Shown here: in pieces, positions 58,801 through 62,300 of the stretch
Layout of the letters: each line of letters begins with the position of its first letter
Numbering within the stretch: the first letter of the stretch is position 1
NCBI GenBank assembly: GCA_018398805.1
Contig: JAGFBZ010000290.1
Coordinates: 682,001-746,000 of the forward strand
DNA from: Hirundichthys speculiger
Lineage: Eukaryota; Chordata; Actinopteri; Beloniformes; Exocoetidae
Length of the DNA: 64,000 nucleotides
Reading direction: 5' to 3'
Program-made: the position numbers and the translations under genes
The notes under the pieces: generated by a model
Seen by the model: the letters and a program-made list of their open reading frames with translations, nothing else
Told to the model about the DNA's origin: nothing
Database searches by the model: none

Positions 58801-61090
58801 AAAAAGCTGTACTAGCAGTAACATTTAGGGTACCACTCAGATCGAAAGCTCAATCAGGTTATATGTTTTTATACTACATACACTAATAACTTAACATTAC
58901 CTTCATAGGTTTATAGGCTAAACACCAATAAAAGAAATTAACTCCACAATTTCTACCTGGCCAGATTGAAGATTGCAACCAATTTGCGTCCCAGAATTTC
59001 ACCATTTTTGAAGCCCTCAGAGTAGAGGATGACTTCTGCAATGAGTTCATTGTCTGGCCTGCTCATAGCAACCGGCCTGAACAGCTGCTTCAAGTTGTCT
59101 GGAAGTTTTTGCCTGCCTCCGTAACCTTTTCCTGCTGGGTTCAAAGTGATGAACACTCCAGAGTTAGGGTCTAATTCCACCTGGAGGATGAAGAAAACAG
59201 GACAAAGCTCTTCTAGTTAATAGTTTTTACTTTATTTTATTTTATTATATTACATTTTAGGTTTAATATGGTTCCATCAGACACCCAATAGTGTCCCAAC
59301 AAATTCCTGCACAAGGTATGAATAAATAACTAATTATCCAAAGAGTGATTTGACACATGGAGGAAGGTTTTTAAAAAAAAAGTGCCCTGCCTCTCAATTT
59401 CAGTAAATAAAAAGATACGGTAATGAAAATCAACATGCAAAAGACAGAAACACTGAATATTTGCCTTTTTTTTTAGGTTGTGATAATTGAAAGCGAGGTC
59501 TTTAAAAGTGTTTGTCTCATCTACTTTTTTATTTTCTTACCTCTTTTCCCAGCAATTCACAAGTGTCTTTGTGATGTTTGAGGGAGTCTTGAATGGCCTG
59601 AATCTGCATTGAAACTGCAGATAAAACTGCTTCCTCCAAACGGTTGAACTCGTCAAAGCAGCCCCATGCTCCACACTTAACCAACCCCACAAATATCCGC
59701 CCCATTGACTTGACATCAATACCCTGGAAAAACAGAGGTAAAAATGTTAAAAGATCATGTTTTTTCTTTCTCAATTACAAGTCAGGTTTTATGTGTTTAT
59801 AAATCAAAAAGTGCAGTAAATGTGTCTATCGCATGTATACACATGTAGGAGTTACACTGATGGGACTGTTTATATGAGTTCACTTGGACCTGCATATTGC
59901 TCATCTGTTTTGCTTTCAGAATTATAATGAGTATTTCAAAGTCAAAACACCAAGCTATCATTGCTGAAGTTTTTGAACCTTTAGGTTTTAAACCTTTCAA
60001 ACCCTCACAGGAGGTTTCTATGTACCTCATCGCAGTTGAACACCAACACCTGGCGTCCGAAGAGCCCCCCTAAGGCTTTGACCGACTCGGTCTTGCCTGT
60101 GCCTGCAGGCCCATAAGGGTTTCCACCAAGCCCCATCTTCATGGCCTGTGTTAAAGTCAGGTAACACTTATCAGTCAGCGGAGTGTGCACCAGCTTTGCT
60201 GCATTCCCCTGGGACACAGGAGGAGGGGTGGGAGAGAAGAAAGTTAGTGATAAAGACAGAAAAGGAAAGAGGAAAGTGAAAATGGTCAGATTGAAGTAAA
60301 GATATGTGTTGTGTGTGTGTGTGTGTGTGTGTGTAAAGGGGGGACAACAGACATAAAAAGAAGCCAGGAATTGATAAAGACAAACAGAGACGAATGGCTA
60401 AAGAAGGAATGGAAAGAAAAATGAAGGACAAGTGACGAGAATGAAAAAAATAAGGTTGAGTCTTGATTTTGTTTGCAAAGAACTGCAGAGGAAATCTAGC
60501 AAATGATCAGCGCTACTTATCTCTGCATAAACAGTGCCCCCAAAAGGTAAAAAAGAAGTTCAAATTTAGTTCTTAAAAAAATATTTGGGAGATCCTGAAA
60601 AGATAACAAGATTTAACAAAAAGAGTAACAAGATTTGTATCACTTGTTCTAGAACATGTTTGTTCATTTCTTCAATAGTTCCTTCCTCAGTAATTTAGAA
60701 ATCTCAGAATAAATGAATTCTCAGTATTCAGACTTAGCTTCCTCTTTTAACTACTGGGGAAAAAAGCTTTCATAAAAGTTAAATGCAACACTGAAAGCTT
60801 AAGAGTATTTTAGAGCGTCCAAATGGAAAATGTTAGAGAAGGAGGAGTATGTTAAAAAAATTTGATTCTTAATCATAACACACCTGGTACTCATAAGTAT
60901 AGTTAAATTGTGCATCCACCATGTGAATGTGGCAGCATTTGTCTGATCCCATATAGAAGCGGAGCTGTTTCTTCCAGACCCAATCATCAGTACTGGAAAC
61001 GCCTGCCTGGATGAGTTGCTTCACCATGCTGATGTTATGGATAATATCGAGGATCAAAGCCTTCAGCTTCAACTGCAGGATGCTGGACTT
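9078..61090 (-). CDS. dync2h1: Cytoplasmic dynein 2 heavy chain 1, partial gene (45 exons, both ends outside the window)
   Basis: This AAA+ motor heavy chain drives retrograde intraflagellar transport in cilia. The joined exons match the vertebrate DYNC2H1 order: pre-AAA1 linker; AAA1 with Walker A GPAGTGKT and Walker [12 protein letters not shown]2 with [12 protein letters not shown]3 with [11 protein letters not shown]4 with GRSGVGRHT; a coiled-coil stalk with the microtubule-binding domain; AAA5; and the start of AAA6. The ciliary paralogue rather than cytoplasmic dynein 1 is indicated by near-identity to remembered human DYNC2H1 (for example AAA4 and the [16 protein letters not shown] stretch). 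Exons total about 6.3 kb. All joins are phase-consistent except exons 15 and 27, whose lengths are off by 5 and 1 bp and which create stops. One intron uses a GC donor. Stem exons and the C-terminal roughly 540 codons are not seen. Exon numbers in these entries count only within the window. Confidence 0.95.
9300..10295 (+). mobile_element. hAT family A non-autonomous element, complete, with 8-bp target duplication
   Basis: Terminal inverted repeats are TAGAGCTGGGCAA (9300-9312) and TTGCCCAGCCCTA (10283-10295), matching at 12 of 13 positions. Perfect 8-bp duplications ATAAATAT lie at 9292-9299 and 10296-10303. Length is 996 bp. Subterminal blocks are rich in gattaatcgc and gttaacgc. No intact transposase. 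It sits in the intron between exons 44 and 45. Confidence 0.9.
11055..11186 (-). CDS. dync2h1: dync2h1 window exon 44 (AAA6)
   Basis: A 132-bp, phase 0-0 exon of 44 codons. It reads [20 protein letters not shown], then [18 protein letters not shown]. Donor is GTCAGC. Confidence 0.95.
11542..11595 (-). CDS. dync2h1: dync2h1 window exon 43 (AAA6)
   Basis: A 54-bp, phase 0-0 exon. It reads [18 protein letters not shown]. The human protein has about nine more residues before PSWIDQER. No alternative upstream acceptor here would restore them in frame, because the acceptor has its own pyrimidine tract. Donor is GTAAGT. Confidence 0.88.
11676..11726 (-). CDS. dync2h1: dync2h1 window exon 42 (AAA6)
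   Basis: A 51-bp, phase 0-0 exon. It reads [17 protein letters not shown], against human EWDTFTGVVVGDMLRK. Donor is GTAAGT. Confidence 0.88.
11823..11888 (-). CDS. dync2h1: dync2h1 window exon 41 (AAA6)
   Basis: A 66-bp, phase 0-0 exon of 22 codons. It reads [20 protein letters not shown], then EN. Donor is GTGAGT. It ends 38 bp from a 643-bp hAT element on its upstream side. Confidence 0.93.
11927..12569. mobile_element. hAT family B MITE with 8-bp target duplication
   Basis: Ends TAGTGCTGGGCGATATG and CATATTGCCCAGCACTA match at 16 of 17 positions as inverted repeats. Perfect duplications TATAGAAG lie at 11919-11926 and 12570-12577. Length is 643 bp, with many cgatat/atatcg words. No transposase frame. 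Confidence 0.9.
12578..16515. other. Large intron (exon 40 to 41), lower part
   Basis: No exon or RNA gene recognised. The part at 13780-14340 has several overlapping open frames with phrases typical of decayed fish DNA transposons, but no clear ends. A SINE lies at 14416-14603. A trinucleotide stretch (atc/gtc/ttg) lies at 15424-15495. Confidence 0.6.
14416..14603 (+). mobile_element. tRNA-derived SINE
   Basis: It has an A-box-like head (gtggggcagtggttagggc) and a B-box-like segment (gggtttaactcccag), the tRNA promoter layout. A pyrimidine-rich middle follows, then aataaaggcgatt and poly(A). This is a familiar teleost SINE structure. Confidence 0.7.
16716..17110 (-). mobile_element. TTAA-flanked MITE, family E copy 1
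   Basis: TTAA at 16712-16715 and 17111-17114 flank inverted ends AGGTGGAGTAGGTGTTGTTT and its near complement. The interior carries a ccgcctcctcctcttcagct block shared, inverted, with 40872-41283. The TTAA target suggests a piggyBac-type mobiliser, but the ends lack the usual CCC start. Confidence 0.75.
17115..17402. mobile_element. TTAA-flanked foldback element (long inverted repeat)
   Basis: Arms of about 115 bp, CACCCTGGCGAATGCATGTA onward and its near-exact reverse complement, surround a loop of about 55 bp. TTAA lies at 17111-17114 and 17403-17406; the left TTAA is shared with the neighbouring MITE. Nearly the whole 288 bp could fold into one hairpin. Confidence 0.85.
17550..17975 (+). 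repeat. Degenerate minisatellite, unit about 20 bp
   Basis: Many imperfect copies of a unit near cattccatatattcagactt, with truncated and slipped units throughout. The array lies between the foldback cluster and a hAT family A copy. Confidence 0.9.
18036..19267 (+). mobile_element. hAT family A element, left end lost, with nested MITE
   Basis: It begins in the ttttaatcgcgattaatcgc subterminal block without the outer inverted repeat and ends TTGCCCAGCCCCA. Orientation is as the 9300 copy. A 276-bp MITE is nested at 18332-18607. An AT microsatellite follows directly. Confidence 0.75.
18332..18607. mobile_element. Nested hAT-like MITE (family D) with 8-bp target duplication
   Basis: Ends TAGAGATC and GCATCTCTA with perfect flanking CTCAGCAG at 18324-18331 and 18608-18615. 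The interior holds ccgcatatcgg and gcgggcggatag words. It interrupts the host element at a point that is continuous in other copies, so it inserted later. Confidence 0.85.
19268..19346. repeat. (AT)n microsatellite
   Basis: An almost pure AT dinucleotide run between two oppositely oriented hAT family A copies. Confidence 0.95.
19350..20430 (-). mobile_element. hAT family A element, full length, inverted
   Basis: Ends TAGGACTGGGCAA and TTGCCCGGCCCTA. Orientation is opposite to the 9300 and 18036 copies. Flanks are AT repeats on both sides (20431-20470 on the right), so a target duplication cannot be told from the microsatellite. Length is 1,081 bp. Confidence 0.8.
20857..20946 (-). CDS. dync2h1: dync2h1 window exon 40 (AAA6)
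   Basis: A 90-bp, phase 0-0 exon of 30 codons. It reads [20 protein letters not shown], then [10 protein letters not shown]. Donor is GTAATA. The following intron is about 9 kb, the longest enclosed intron in view. Confidence 0.93.
20947..23472. other. Intron between exons 39 and 40
   Basis: No other gene recognised. Contains a (TG)n run at 21589-21620 and otherwise unremarkable AT-rich DNA. Confidence 0.65.
23473..23616 (-). CDS. dync2h1: dync2h1 window exon 39 (before AAA6)
   Basis: A 144-bp, phase 0-0 exon of 48 codons. It reads [12 protein letters not shown], then [20 protein letters not shown], and ends QRALHAKK. The open frame runs on into both introns, but the splice signals (tacag; GTAGCT) and conservation stop here. 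Confidence 0.96.
23617..26216. other. Intron between exons 38 and 39
   Basis: No exon recognised. 24837-24950 has a tail-like piece (tgtgaagcactttgtgttgc, then aataaataaagttttgatt) typical of decayed fish retroposon 3' ends. A T run followed by a G run lies at 25873-25914. Confidence 0.6.
26217..26351 (-). CDS. dync2h1: dync2h1 window exon 38 (AAA5 to AAA6 helical linker)
   Basis: A 135-bp, phase 0-0 exon of 45 codons. It reads [20 protein letters not shown], then LQTSLDQ. Donor is GTACTG. Confidence 0.95.
26352..28751. other. Intron between exons 37 and 38
   Basis: Mostly unassigned. The only repeat-like segment seen is 28370-28640. Confidence 0.6.
28370..28640 (+). repeat. SINE-like fragment
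   Basis: Contains cagcggtgcttctggcctca and cggagtgctcc, words I recall from a decayed fish SINE. No clean promoter boxes or tail, so assignment is tentative. Confidence 0.35.
28752..28871 (-). CDS. dync2h1: dync2h1 window exon 37 (AAA5 to AAA6 helical linker)
   Basis: A 120-bp, phase 0-0 exon of 40 codons. It reads [20 protein letters not shown], then [17 protein letters not shown]. Confidence 0.94.
29005..29168 (-). CDS. dync2h1: dync2h1 window exon 36 (AAA5 end)
   Basis: A 164-bp exon with two leading bases, ending in phase 0. It reads [20 protein letters not shown], then [20 protein letters not shown], and ends AGLRGQ. Donor is GTACCT. Confidence 0.97.
29301..30770 (-). pseudogene. Decayed L2/CR1-group LINE reverse transcriptase
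   Basis: On the minus strand, broken frames show [53 protein letters not shown] and [11 protein letters not shown], the ordered fingers-palm blocks of a non-LTR reverse transcriptase. The catalytic block reads C-P-D-D rather than F-A-D-D. The 3' tail, at the low-coordinate end, has three gaatct repeats. Several stops and frame changes; not functional. It lies in the intron between exons 35 and 36. Confidence 0.8.
31601..32039. mobile_element. Pogo/Tigger-like MITE with TA duplication
   Basis: Ends CAGTAATCCCTCAC and GTGTGAGGGTTCACTG, flanked by TA at 31599-31600 and 32040-32041. The interior has repeated accgcgatgta words and a T run. Related in end sequence to 6536-7023 but different inside. 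Confidence 0.75.
32262..32385 (-). CDS. dync2h1: dync2h1 window exon 35 (AAA5)
   Basis: A 124-bp exon starting in phase 0 with one trailing base. It reads [12 protein letters not shown], then [20 protein letters not shown], and ends LLRRDLIAQ. Donor is GTACTA. Confidence 0.96.
32647..32745 (-). CDS. dync2h1: dync2h1 window exon 34 (AAA5)
   Basis: A 99-bp, phase 0-0 exon. It reads [20 protein letters not shown], then RLEVINQQ. Donor is GTAAGC. The intron before it carries the 1.07-kb hAT element at 34113. Confidence 0.95.
34113..35186. mobile_element. hAT family C non-autonomous element with 8-bp target duplication
   Basis: Perfect ACTTTGGG duplications at 34105-34112 and 35187-35194 bound a 1,074-bp element whose ends are TAGAGCTGCGTATC and GATACCCTTCCCTA (about 10 of 14 matching). 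Inside are a retroposon-tail-like piece (34190-34270) and a family A-like end (ttgcccagcccta near 35027-35041). Confidence 0.8.
35527..35636 (-). CDS. dync2h1: dync2h1 window exon 33 (AAA5)
   Basis: A 110-bp exon with two leading bases, ending in phase 0. It reads KFDLRSFLC, then [20 protein letters not shown], and ends ALVILQ. Donor is GTTAGC. Confidence 0.96.
36226..36367 (-). CDS. dync2h1: dync2h1 window exon 32 (start of AAA5)
   Basis: A 142-bp exon starting in phase 0 with one trailing base. It reads [20 protein letters not shown], then [10 protein letters not shown]. The Met is internal (after NAQ in the previous exon), not a start. Donor is GTAAAT. Confidence 0.94.
37305..37431 (-). 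CDS. dync2h1: dync2h1 window exon 31 (stalk coiled coil 2)
   Basis: A 127-bp exon with one leading base, ending in phase 0. It reads [20 protein letters not shown], then GEHTRWNAQ. Confidence 0.95.
37501..37866. mobile_element. Tc1/mariner-like MITE
   Basis: Ends CAGTCATGGAAAAAATTATT and its near-perfect complement (through TTTTTTCCATGACTG), flanked by TA at 37499-37500 and 37867-37868. Length is 366 bp; no transposase. It lies 69 bp upstream of exon 31. Confidence 0.8.
37970..38125 (+). repeat. LINE 3'-end-like fragment
   Basis: Ends gtaaagcaccttgaattgtc followed by aataaacttgccttgcctt, the familiar tail of an abundant teleost retroposon. Confidence 0.5.
38456..39280. repeat. Unclassified repeat cluster
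   Basis: 38456-38540 ends tgcacccctaat, like the end of another hAT family. 38610-39270 has multiple gctagccgct and gctacccgctatc words that pair across the segment. The boundary ends (ccctgatcg and gattgggccc) match weakly, so I give no class. Confidence 0.4.
40044..40130 (-). CDS. dync2h1: dync2h1 window exon 30 (stalk coiled coil 2)
   Basis: An 87-bp exon with one leading and two trailing bases. It reads [20 protein letters not shown], then KVNKLKE. The acceptor was chosen at cag before AAACC so that spacing matches human. It lies within 10 bp of a CA microsatellite (40138-40170). Confidence 0.9.
40138..40172. repeat. (CA)n microsatellite beside exon 30
   Basis: CA repeat interrupted by one CC, beginning within 10 bp of the exon 30 acceptor. 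Confidence 0.9.
40383..40504 (-). CDS. dync2h1: dync2h1 window exon 29 (stalk, return strand)
   Basis: A 122-bp exon starting in phase 0 with two trailing bases. It reads [20 protein letters not shown], then [17 protein letters not shown]. The donor GTAGGA is weak but is the only GT that keeps phase and family spacing; the frame would otherwise reach a TAG at once. Confidence 0.92.
40661..40784 (-). CDS. dync2h1: dync2h1 window exon 28 (microtubule-binding domain)
   Basis: A 124-bp exon with one leading base, ending in phase 0. It reads [20 protein letters not shown], then [16 protein letters not shown]. Donor is GTCAGC. Confidence 0.95.
40872..41283 (+). mobile_element. TTAA-flanked MITE, family E copy 2
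   Basis: TTAA at 40868-40871 and 41284-41287. Ends AGGTGGGGTAGGTGTTCTTT and AAAGAACACCTACCCCACCT are perfect 20-bp inverted repeats. Same family as 16716-17110 in opposite orientation. It lies in the intron between exons 27 and 28. Confidence 0.85.
41388..41450 (-). repeat. Short LINE 3'-end fragment
   Basis: On the minus strand it reads ttagttccctttgggacgaa followed by three gaatt-type pentamer repeats, a tail style used by L2-group LINEs. Confidence 0.45.
41716..41875 (-). CDS. dync2h1: dync2h1 window exon 27 (stalk and microtubule-binding domain), 1-bp frameshift
   Basis: A 160-bp exon; the family length is 161. It reads [20 protein letters not shown], then [17 protein letters not shown], and then the frame breaks. 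The codons for Glu-Gly are followed by TAC TGA, where GTA CTG (Val-Leu) is expected; a run of four G has become three. The stop is at 41759-41761. One inserted G restores the rest of the exon up to SMK. Homopolymer context makes a sequencing error plausible. Confidence 0.9.
41993..42106 (-). CDS. dync2h1: dync2h1 window exon 26 (stalk coiled coil 1)
   Basis: A 114-bp, phase 0-0 exon of 38 codons. It reads [20 protein letters not shown], then [10 protein letters not shown]. The frame demands an end at CAG followed by GCAAGT, a GC donor with otherwise ideal consensus, so the next intron is of GC-AG type. Confidence 0.93.
42107..43191. other. Intron between exons 25 and 26
   Basis: Pyrimidine-rich on the plus strand around 42420-42900. 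No repeat or RNA gene recognised. Confidence 0.6.
43192..43329 (-). CDS. dync2h1: dync2h1 window exon 25 (stalk coiled coil 1)
   Basis: A 138-bp, phase 0-0 exon. It reads [20 protein letters not shown], then [20 protein letters not shown], with a heptad-like pattern. Donor is GTGTGT, directly abutting a CA microsatellite on the plus strand. Confidence 0.95.
43689..43849 (-). CDS. dync2h1: dync2h1 window exon 24 (start of stalk)
   Basis: A 161-bp exon with two leading bases, ending in phase 0. It reads [20 protein letters not shown], then [17 protein letters not shown], leading into the first stalk coiled coil. Donor is GTTAAG. Confidence 0.95.
44210..44291 (-). CDS. dync2h1: dync2h1 window exon 23 (charged linker before the stalk)
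   Basis: An 82-bp exon starting in phase 0 with one trailing base. It reads [20 protein letters not shown], then STNRKGS. Only the first residues are strongly conserved; the Glu/Lys/Arg-rich remainder varies in the family. Phase fits both neighbours. Donor is GTAAGA. Confidence 0.88.
44604..44746 (-). CDS. dync2h1: dync2h1 window exon 22 (AAA4)
   Basis: A 143-bp exon with two leading bases, ending in phase 0. It reads [20 protein letters not shown], then [12 protein letters not shown]. The acceptor caacag was chosen because it gives Arg-Ile-Gln across the join, as expected for the family. Donor is GTTAGT. Confidence 0.94.
45194..45307 (-). CDS. dync2h1: dync2h1 window exon 21 (AAA4)
   Basis: A 114-bp exon with two leading and one trailing base. 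It reads [20 protein letters not shown], then [16 protein letters not shown]. The block is highly conserved in DYNC2H1. Donor is GTGAGT. Confidence 0.96.
45741..45849 (-). CDS. dync2h1: dync2h1 window exon 20 (AAA4 Walker B)
   Basis: A 109-bp exon starting in phase 0 with one trailing base. It reads [11 protein letters not shown], then [20 protein letters not shown], and ends SLLSS. Donor is GTGTGT. Confidence 0.95.
45894..46331. mobile_element. DNA-transposon MITE of the CAACCCC / GGATTG type
   Basis: The left end caaccccaaaatcc and right end ggaatttggattg are imperfect inverted repeats. Subterminal words (agaatacaatgatttctaaa and acaacgtcccaactg) are those of a very common teleost MITE. 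TA/TG flanks are ambiguous. Confidence 0.5.
46599..46847 (-). CDS. dync2h1: dync2h1 window exon 19 (AAA4 Walker A)
   Basis: A 249-bp, phase 0-0 exon of 83 codons. It reads [15 protein letters not shown], then [17 protein letters not shown] (P-loop with Arg in place of the usual Lys, as in the family as I recall it), then [19 protein letters not shown]. Donor is GTAAGA. Confidence 0.96.
47159..47283 (-). CDS. dync2h1: dync2h1 window exon 18 (before AAA4)
   Basis: A 125-bp exon with two leading bases, ending in phase 0. It reads [12 protein letters not shown], then [16 protein letters not shown], and ends KQVIQK. The proline-glycine block is conserved in DYNC2H1. Confidence 0.94.
47953..48117 (-). 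CDS. dync2h1: dync2h1 window exon 17 (before AAA4)
   Basis: A 165-bp exon with two leading and one trailing base. It reads [20 protein letters not shown], then [12 protein letters not shown]. Donor is GTATGA. Confidence 0.95.
48118..49236. other. Intron between exons 16 and 17
   Basis: A purine-rich plus strand at 48590-48780 creates a long but low-complexity open frame on the minus strand. A CA run lies at 48291-48306. No gene seen. Confidence 0.6.
49237..49339 (-). CDS. dync2h1: dync2h1 window exon 16 (AAA3 to AAA4)
   Basis: A 103-bp exon starting in phase 0 with one trailing base. It reads [11 protein letters not shown], then [20 protein letters not shown]. Donor is GTAACC. It is intact even though it lies just downstream of the frame-broken exon 15. 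Confidence 0.95.
49389..49545 (-). mobile_element. tRNA-derived SINE fragment
   Basis: On the minus strand, gatggcttagtggtagtgc (A box), then gggtttgcgtcccggttgtg (B box), then ggaaggacattcaacg and gccgacccagaac. This is a known teleost SINE layout. It sits 50 bp upstream of exon 16. Confidence 0.65.
49903..50042 (-). CDS. dync2h1: dync2h1 window exon 15 (AAA3 end), frame-shifted by a 5-bp deficit
   Basis: A 140-bp exon. Phase from the previous exon gives (D)YPDREQ at its start. The conserved continuation [12 protein letters not shown], through [12 protein letters not shown], lies in another frame. The family needs 145 bp here (48 codons plus one base), so five bases are missing near 50021-50030, where two residues between REQ and TIY are lost. 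Read straight through, the frame hits TAG at 49982-49984. Splice signals (tttag; GTATTG) look normal. It may be an assembly error or a true disabling mutation. Confidence 0.88.
50195..50343 (-). CDS. dync2h1: dync2h1 window exon 14 (AAA3)
   Basis: A 149-bp exon starting in phase 0 with two trailing bases. It reads [20 protein letters not shown], then VASMSTGG, and ends SSIVRICTI. Donor is GTAAGT. It feeds in frame into the leading C of the next exon, which is where the frame break occurs. Confidence 0.94.
50497..50743 (-). CDS. dync2h1: dync2h1 window exon 13 (AAA3)
   Basis: A 247-bp exon with one leading base, ending in phase 0. It reads [20 protein letters not shown], then [20 protein letters not shown], then [12 protein letters not shown], and ends FLQQ. 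Confidence 0.96.
50744..51676. other. Intron between exons 12 and 13
   Basis: No repeat family or gene recognised. Confidence 0.6.
51677..51936 (-). CDS. dync2h1: dync2h1 window exon 12 (AAA3 P-loop)
   Basis: A 260-bp exon starting in phase 0 and ending after two bases of a Gly codon. It reads [20 protein letters not shown], later [12 protein letters not shown], and ends [11 protein letters not shown]. The P-loop has Gly where Thr/Ser usually follows the Lys, as I recall for the human protein. Donor is GTAATT. Confidence 0.95.
52027..52182 (-). CDS. dync2h1: dync2h1 window exon 11 (before AAA3)
   Basis: A 156-bp, phase 0-0 exon of 52 codons. It reads [20 protein letters not shown], then [20 protein letters not shown]. 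Donor is GTAAAG. Confidence 0.95.
52509..52638 (-). CDS. dync2h1: dync2h1 window exon 10 (AAA2 to AAA3 linker)
   Basis: A 130-bp exon with one leading base, ending in phase 0. It reads [13 protein letters not shown], then [19 protein letters not shown]. Donor is GTAACA. Confidence 0.94.
52742..52949 (-). CDS. dync2h1: dync2h1 window exon 9 (AAA2 Walker B)
   Basis: A 208-bp exon with two-base partial codons at both ends. It reads [20 protein letters not shown] (Walker B region), then [15 protein letters not shown], then [13 protein letters not shown]. Confidence 0.96.
53148..53280 (-). CDS. dync2h1: dync2h1 window exon 8 (AAA2)
   Basis: A 133-bp exon that starts in phase 0 and leaves one trailing base. 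It reads [20 protein letters not shown], then [13 protein letters not shown], and ends VREPQ. The acceptor flank is tctag; the donor is GTAAGT. Confidence 0.96.
53325..53445. repeat. AT-rich short tandem array
   Basis: Repeated acaattaat and ttataataat words. The phrase ataattgcca occurs at both edges (about 53327 and 53439), next to the LINE insertion. Confidence 0.7.
55038..55069 (+). repeat. Poly-C tract in the LINE 3' region
   Basis: About 30 C with one G. The exact length is likely unreliable. Confidence 0.9.
55306..55330 (+). repeat. (CTTAT)n LINE tail
   Basis: Five pentamer units following AATAAAGATT, the short tandem tail expected of an L2-type element. Confidence 0.85.
55463..55594 (-). 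CDS. dync2h1: dync2h1 window exon 7 (AAA2 Walker A)
   Basis: A 132-bp, phase 0-0 exon of 44 codons. It reads [13 protein letters not shown], then [20 protein letters not shown], then AALNKTGKV. The full P-loop is present, so AAA2 probably binds nucleotide. The intron after it holds the 53.4-55.3 kb LINE. Confidence 0.97.
55751..55888. repeat. (GATG)n/(GATA)n microsatellite
   Basis: Mixed tetranucleotide array turning into a pure GATA run, in the intron between exons 6 and 7. Confidence 0.95.
55951..56153 (-). CDS. dync2h1: dync2h1 window exon 6 (start of AAA2)
   Basis: A 203-bp exon with two leading partial-codon bases, ending in phase 0. It contains [27 protein letters not shown] and the end LELIPSQ. 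Acceptor is gaaag; donor is GTGTGT, next to a short CA run. Confidence 0.94.
56154..58560. other. Intron between exons 5 and 6
   Basis: The 180-codon minus frame at 56402-56944 is low in complexity and unsupported. A likely hAT fragment lies at 57062-57443. No exon found. Confidence 0.6.
57062..57443. mobile_element. Probable hAT fragment (CAGTGATTCCCAAA end)
   Basis: Starts CAGTGATTCCCAAAGTGTGG, a classic hAT end style. The possible other end, agtttgagaatggctt, is a poor match, and no target duplication is seen. Confidence 0.5.
58561..58676 (-). CDS. dync2h1: dync2h1 window exon 5 (AAA1 to AAA2 junction)
   Basis: A 116-bp exon with one leading and one trailing partial-codon base. It contains [20 protein letters not shown], the conserved C-terminal small domain of AAA1. 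The end (KIHDREQ) is variable. Donor is GTAAGC. Confidence 0.95.
58957..59180 (-). CDS. dync2h1: dync2h1 window exon 4 (AAA1 sensor I region)
   Basis: A 224-bp exon starting in phase 0 and ending after two bases of an Arg codon. It reads [20 protein letters not shown] (sensor I loop), then [20 protein letters not shown], and ends AIFNLA. Confidence 0.97.
59541..59723 (-). CDS. dync2h1: dync2h1 window exon 3 (AAA1 Walker B)
   Basis: A 183-bp, phase 0-0 exon. It starts [20 protein letters not shown] and has the Walker B motif [12 protein letters not shown] with its catalytic Asp-Glu pair. It ends CELLGKE before a GTAAGA donor. Confidence 0.97.
60026..60208 (-). CDS. dync2h1: dync2h1 window exon 2 (AAA1 Walker A)
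   Basis: A 183-bp, phase 0-0 exon of 61 codons. It carries the AAA1 P-loop, [20 protein letters not shown], and ends VFNCDE. AAA1 is the main ATP hydrolysis site of dynein, and the lysine and threonine of GKT are present. Donor is GTACAT. Confidence 0.97.
60306..60334. repeat. (GT)n microsatellite
   Basis: GT run in the intron between exons 1 and 2. Confidence 0.9.
60884..61090 (-). CDS. dync2h1: dync2h1 window exon 1 (linker before AAA1)
   Basis: A 207-bp, phase 0-0 exon. It reads [14 protein letters not shown], then [15 protein letters not shown], and ends FNYTYEYQ, the conserved approach to AAA1. The acceptor is tacag before AAG and the donor is GTGTG. The upstream edge is slightly less certain because the residues before SSILQ are not strongly conserved in my memory of the family. 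Confidence 0.92.
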
Positions 61091-62214
61091 CTGTACAGTC
61101 AGACACATATTAACGTAAGGACATCAGAATCTGTTGACTTGCCACTAATGTTGATATTTCCTGTAACCTTTTGCAGTGAGCATATGTCTTATATGCAGAA
61201 GTGAACAATGTATATATTTAGTAACAATCTTATGTATATATTTCCAGAGCAGAAGTTAAAAAAAAAGGAGTTAGACAGGAAACACAGTGTTATCCAAGTG
61301 GCATTTTAATTTGACTGGTGCACACCAAAAACTAAAGCACTGTTACTAGCTTGGTTGAGGTTTAGAGTTTAACATGATGTTAAATCCCCTTGTGAGGTAA
61401 AATGTCACCTGACCTCTTGTACACTGTCGCCCTGTCACTGAGGCTGCAAGACCTATGAGAGAACTCCTGTCCTGCATGTTTGCTTAAACAGGATACAGAT
61501 AAGCTTTAGTACAAGTCTAAGTCATTTCTTTAACACCAAGTCACATGCTAACCACTACTTTTAATATGTAACTTAATTTAGACACGTTATCGGTGCTGCC
61601 TATAAATTATAGACCAACAGAGAAATCCAAAATTTATAGTGCATTATTTAAAAACCTACAATTTAGGAAAAACTATGTATGAAGCGACAATGATATCCTG
61701 GAAATTGAGTATCATCATCTAGTACTGGTTTAAATATCATTATTAAATATGTGCAAAATGCTACAAAGTGCACTTGAGGTGATGTAGAAACATTATGTTT
61801 ACTAATCTGGCCAGAGAGGGTCGTATTTTAATACTGCCTGTATGTCAAAAGAGCACTATTGTAGGTAAGTAAAGAGAGCTGTTAAAAGTATACTAACAGT
61901 AAATGAAGTTGTAATATTGCTTGACTGAAAATGAAGTGTCATTGAAGTGATATTCTTGGTCAAAATTAAAATGTTCATAAATAAACTTATAATCTTCTTA
62001 ATTAGAAGTGAATATACTGGCAAATAAAGGTATATATACTTGATGTCCAAATAACCTGAAAATAATCAGCAGAATCTGTTCTTGCTGCCAACTAATTCTA
62101 AAGTCCAGCAGTGATTTGAATCAAAAGTACTTCTCCTGCAGAAACTTTAAACTTGGAAGTTTTAATTCTCTCTTTTGATCATTTTGCAACACCTATTATC
62201 TATCTATTATCCAT

Positions 62215-62300
<86 letters not shown>

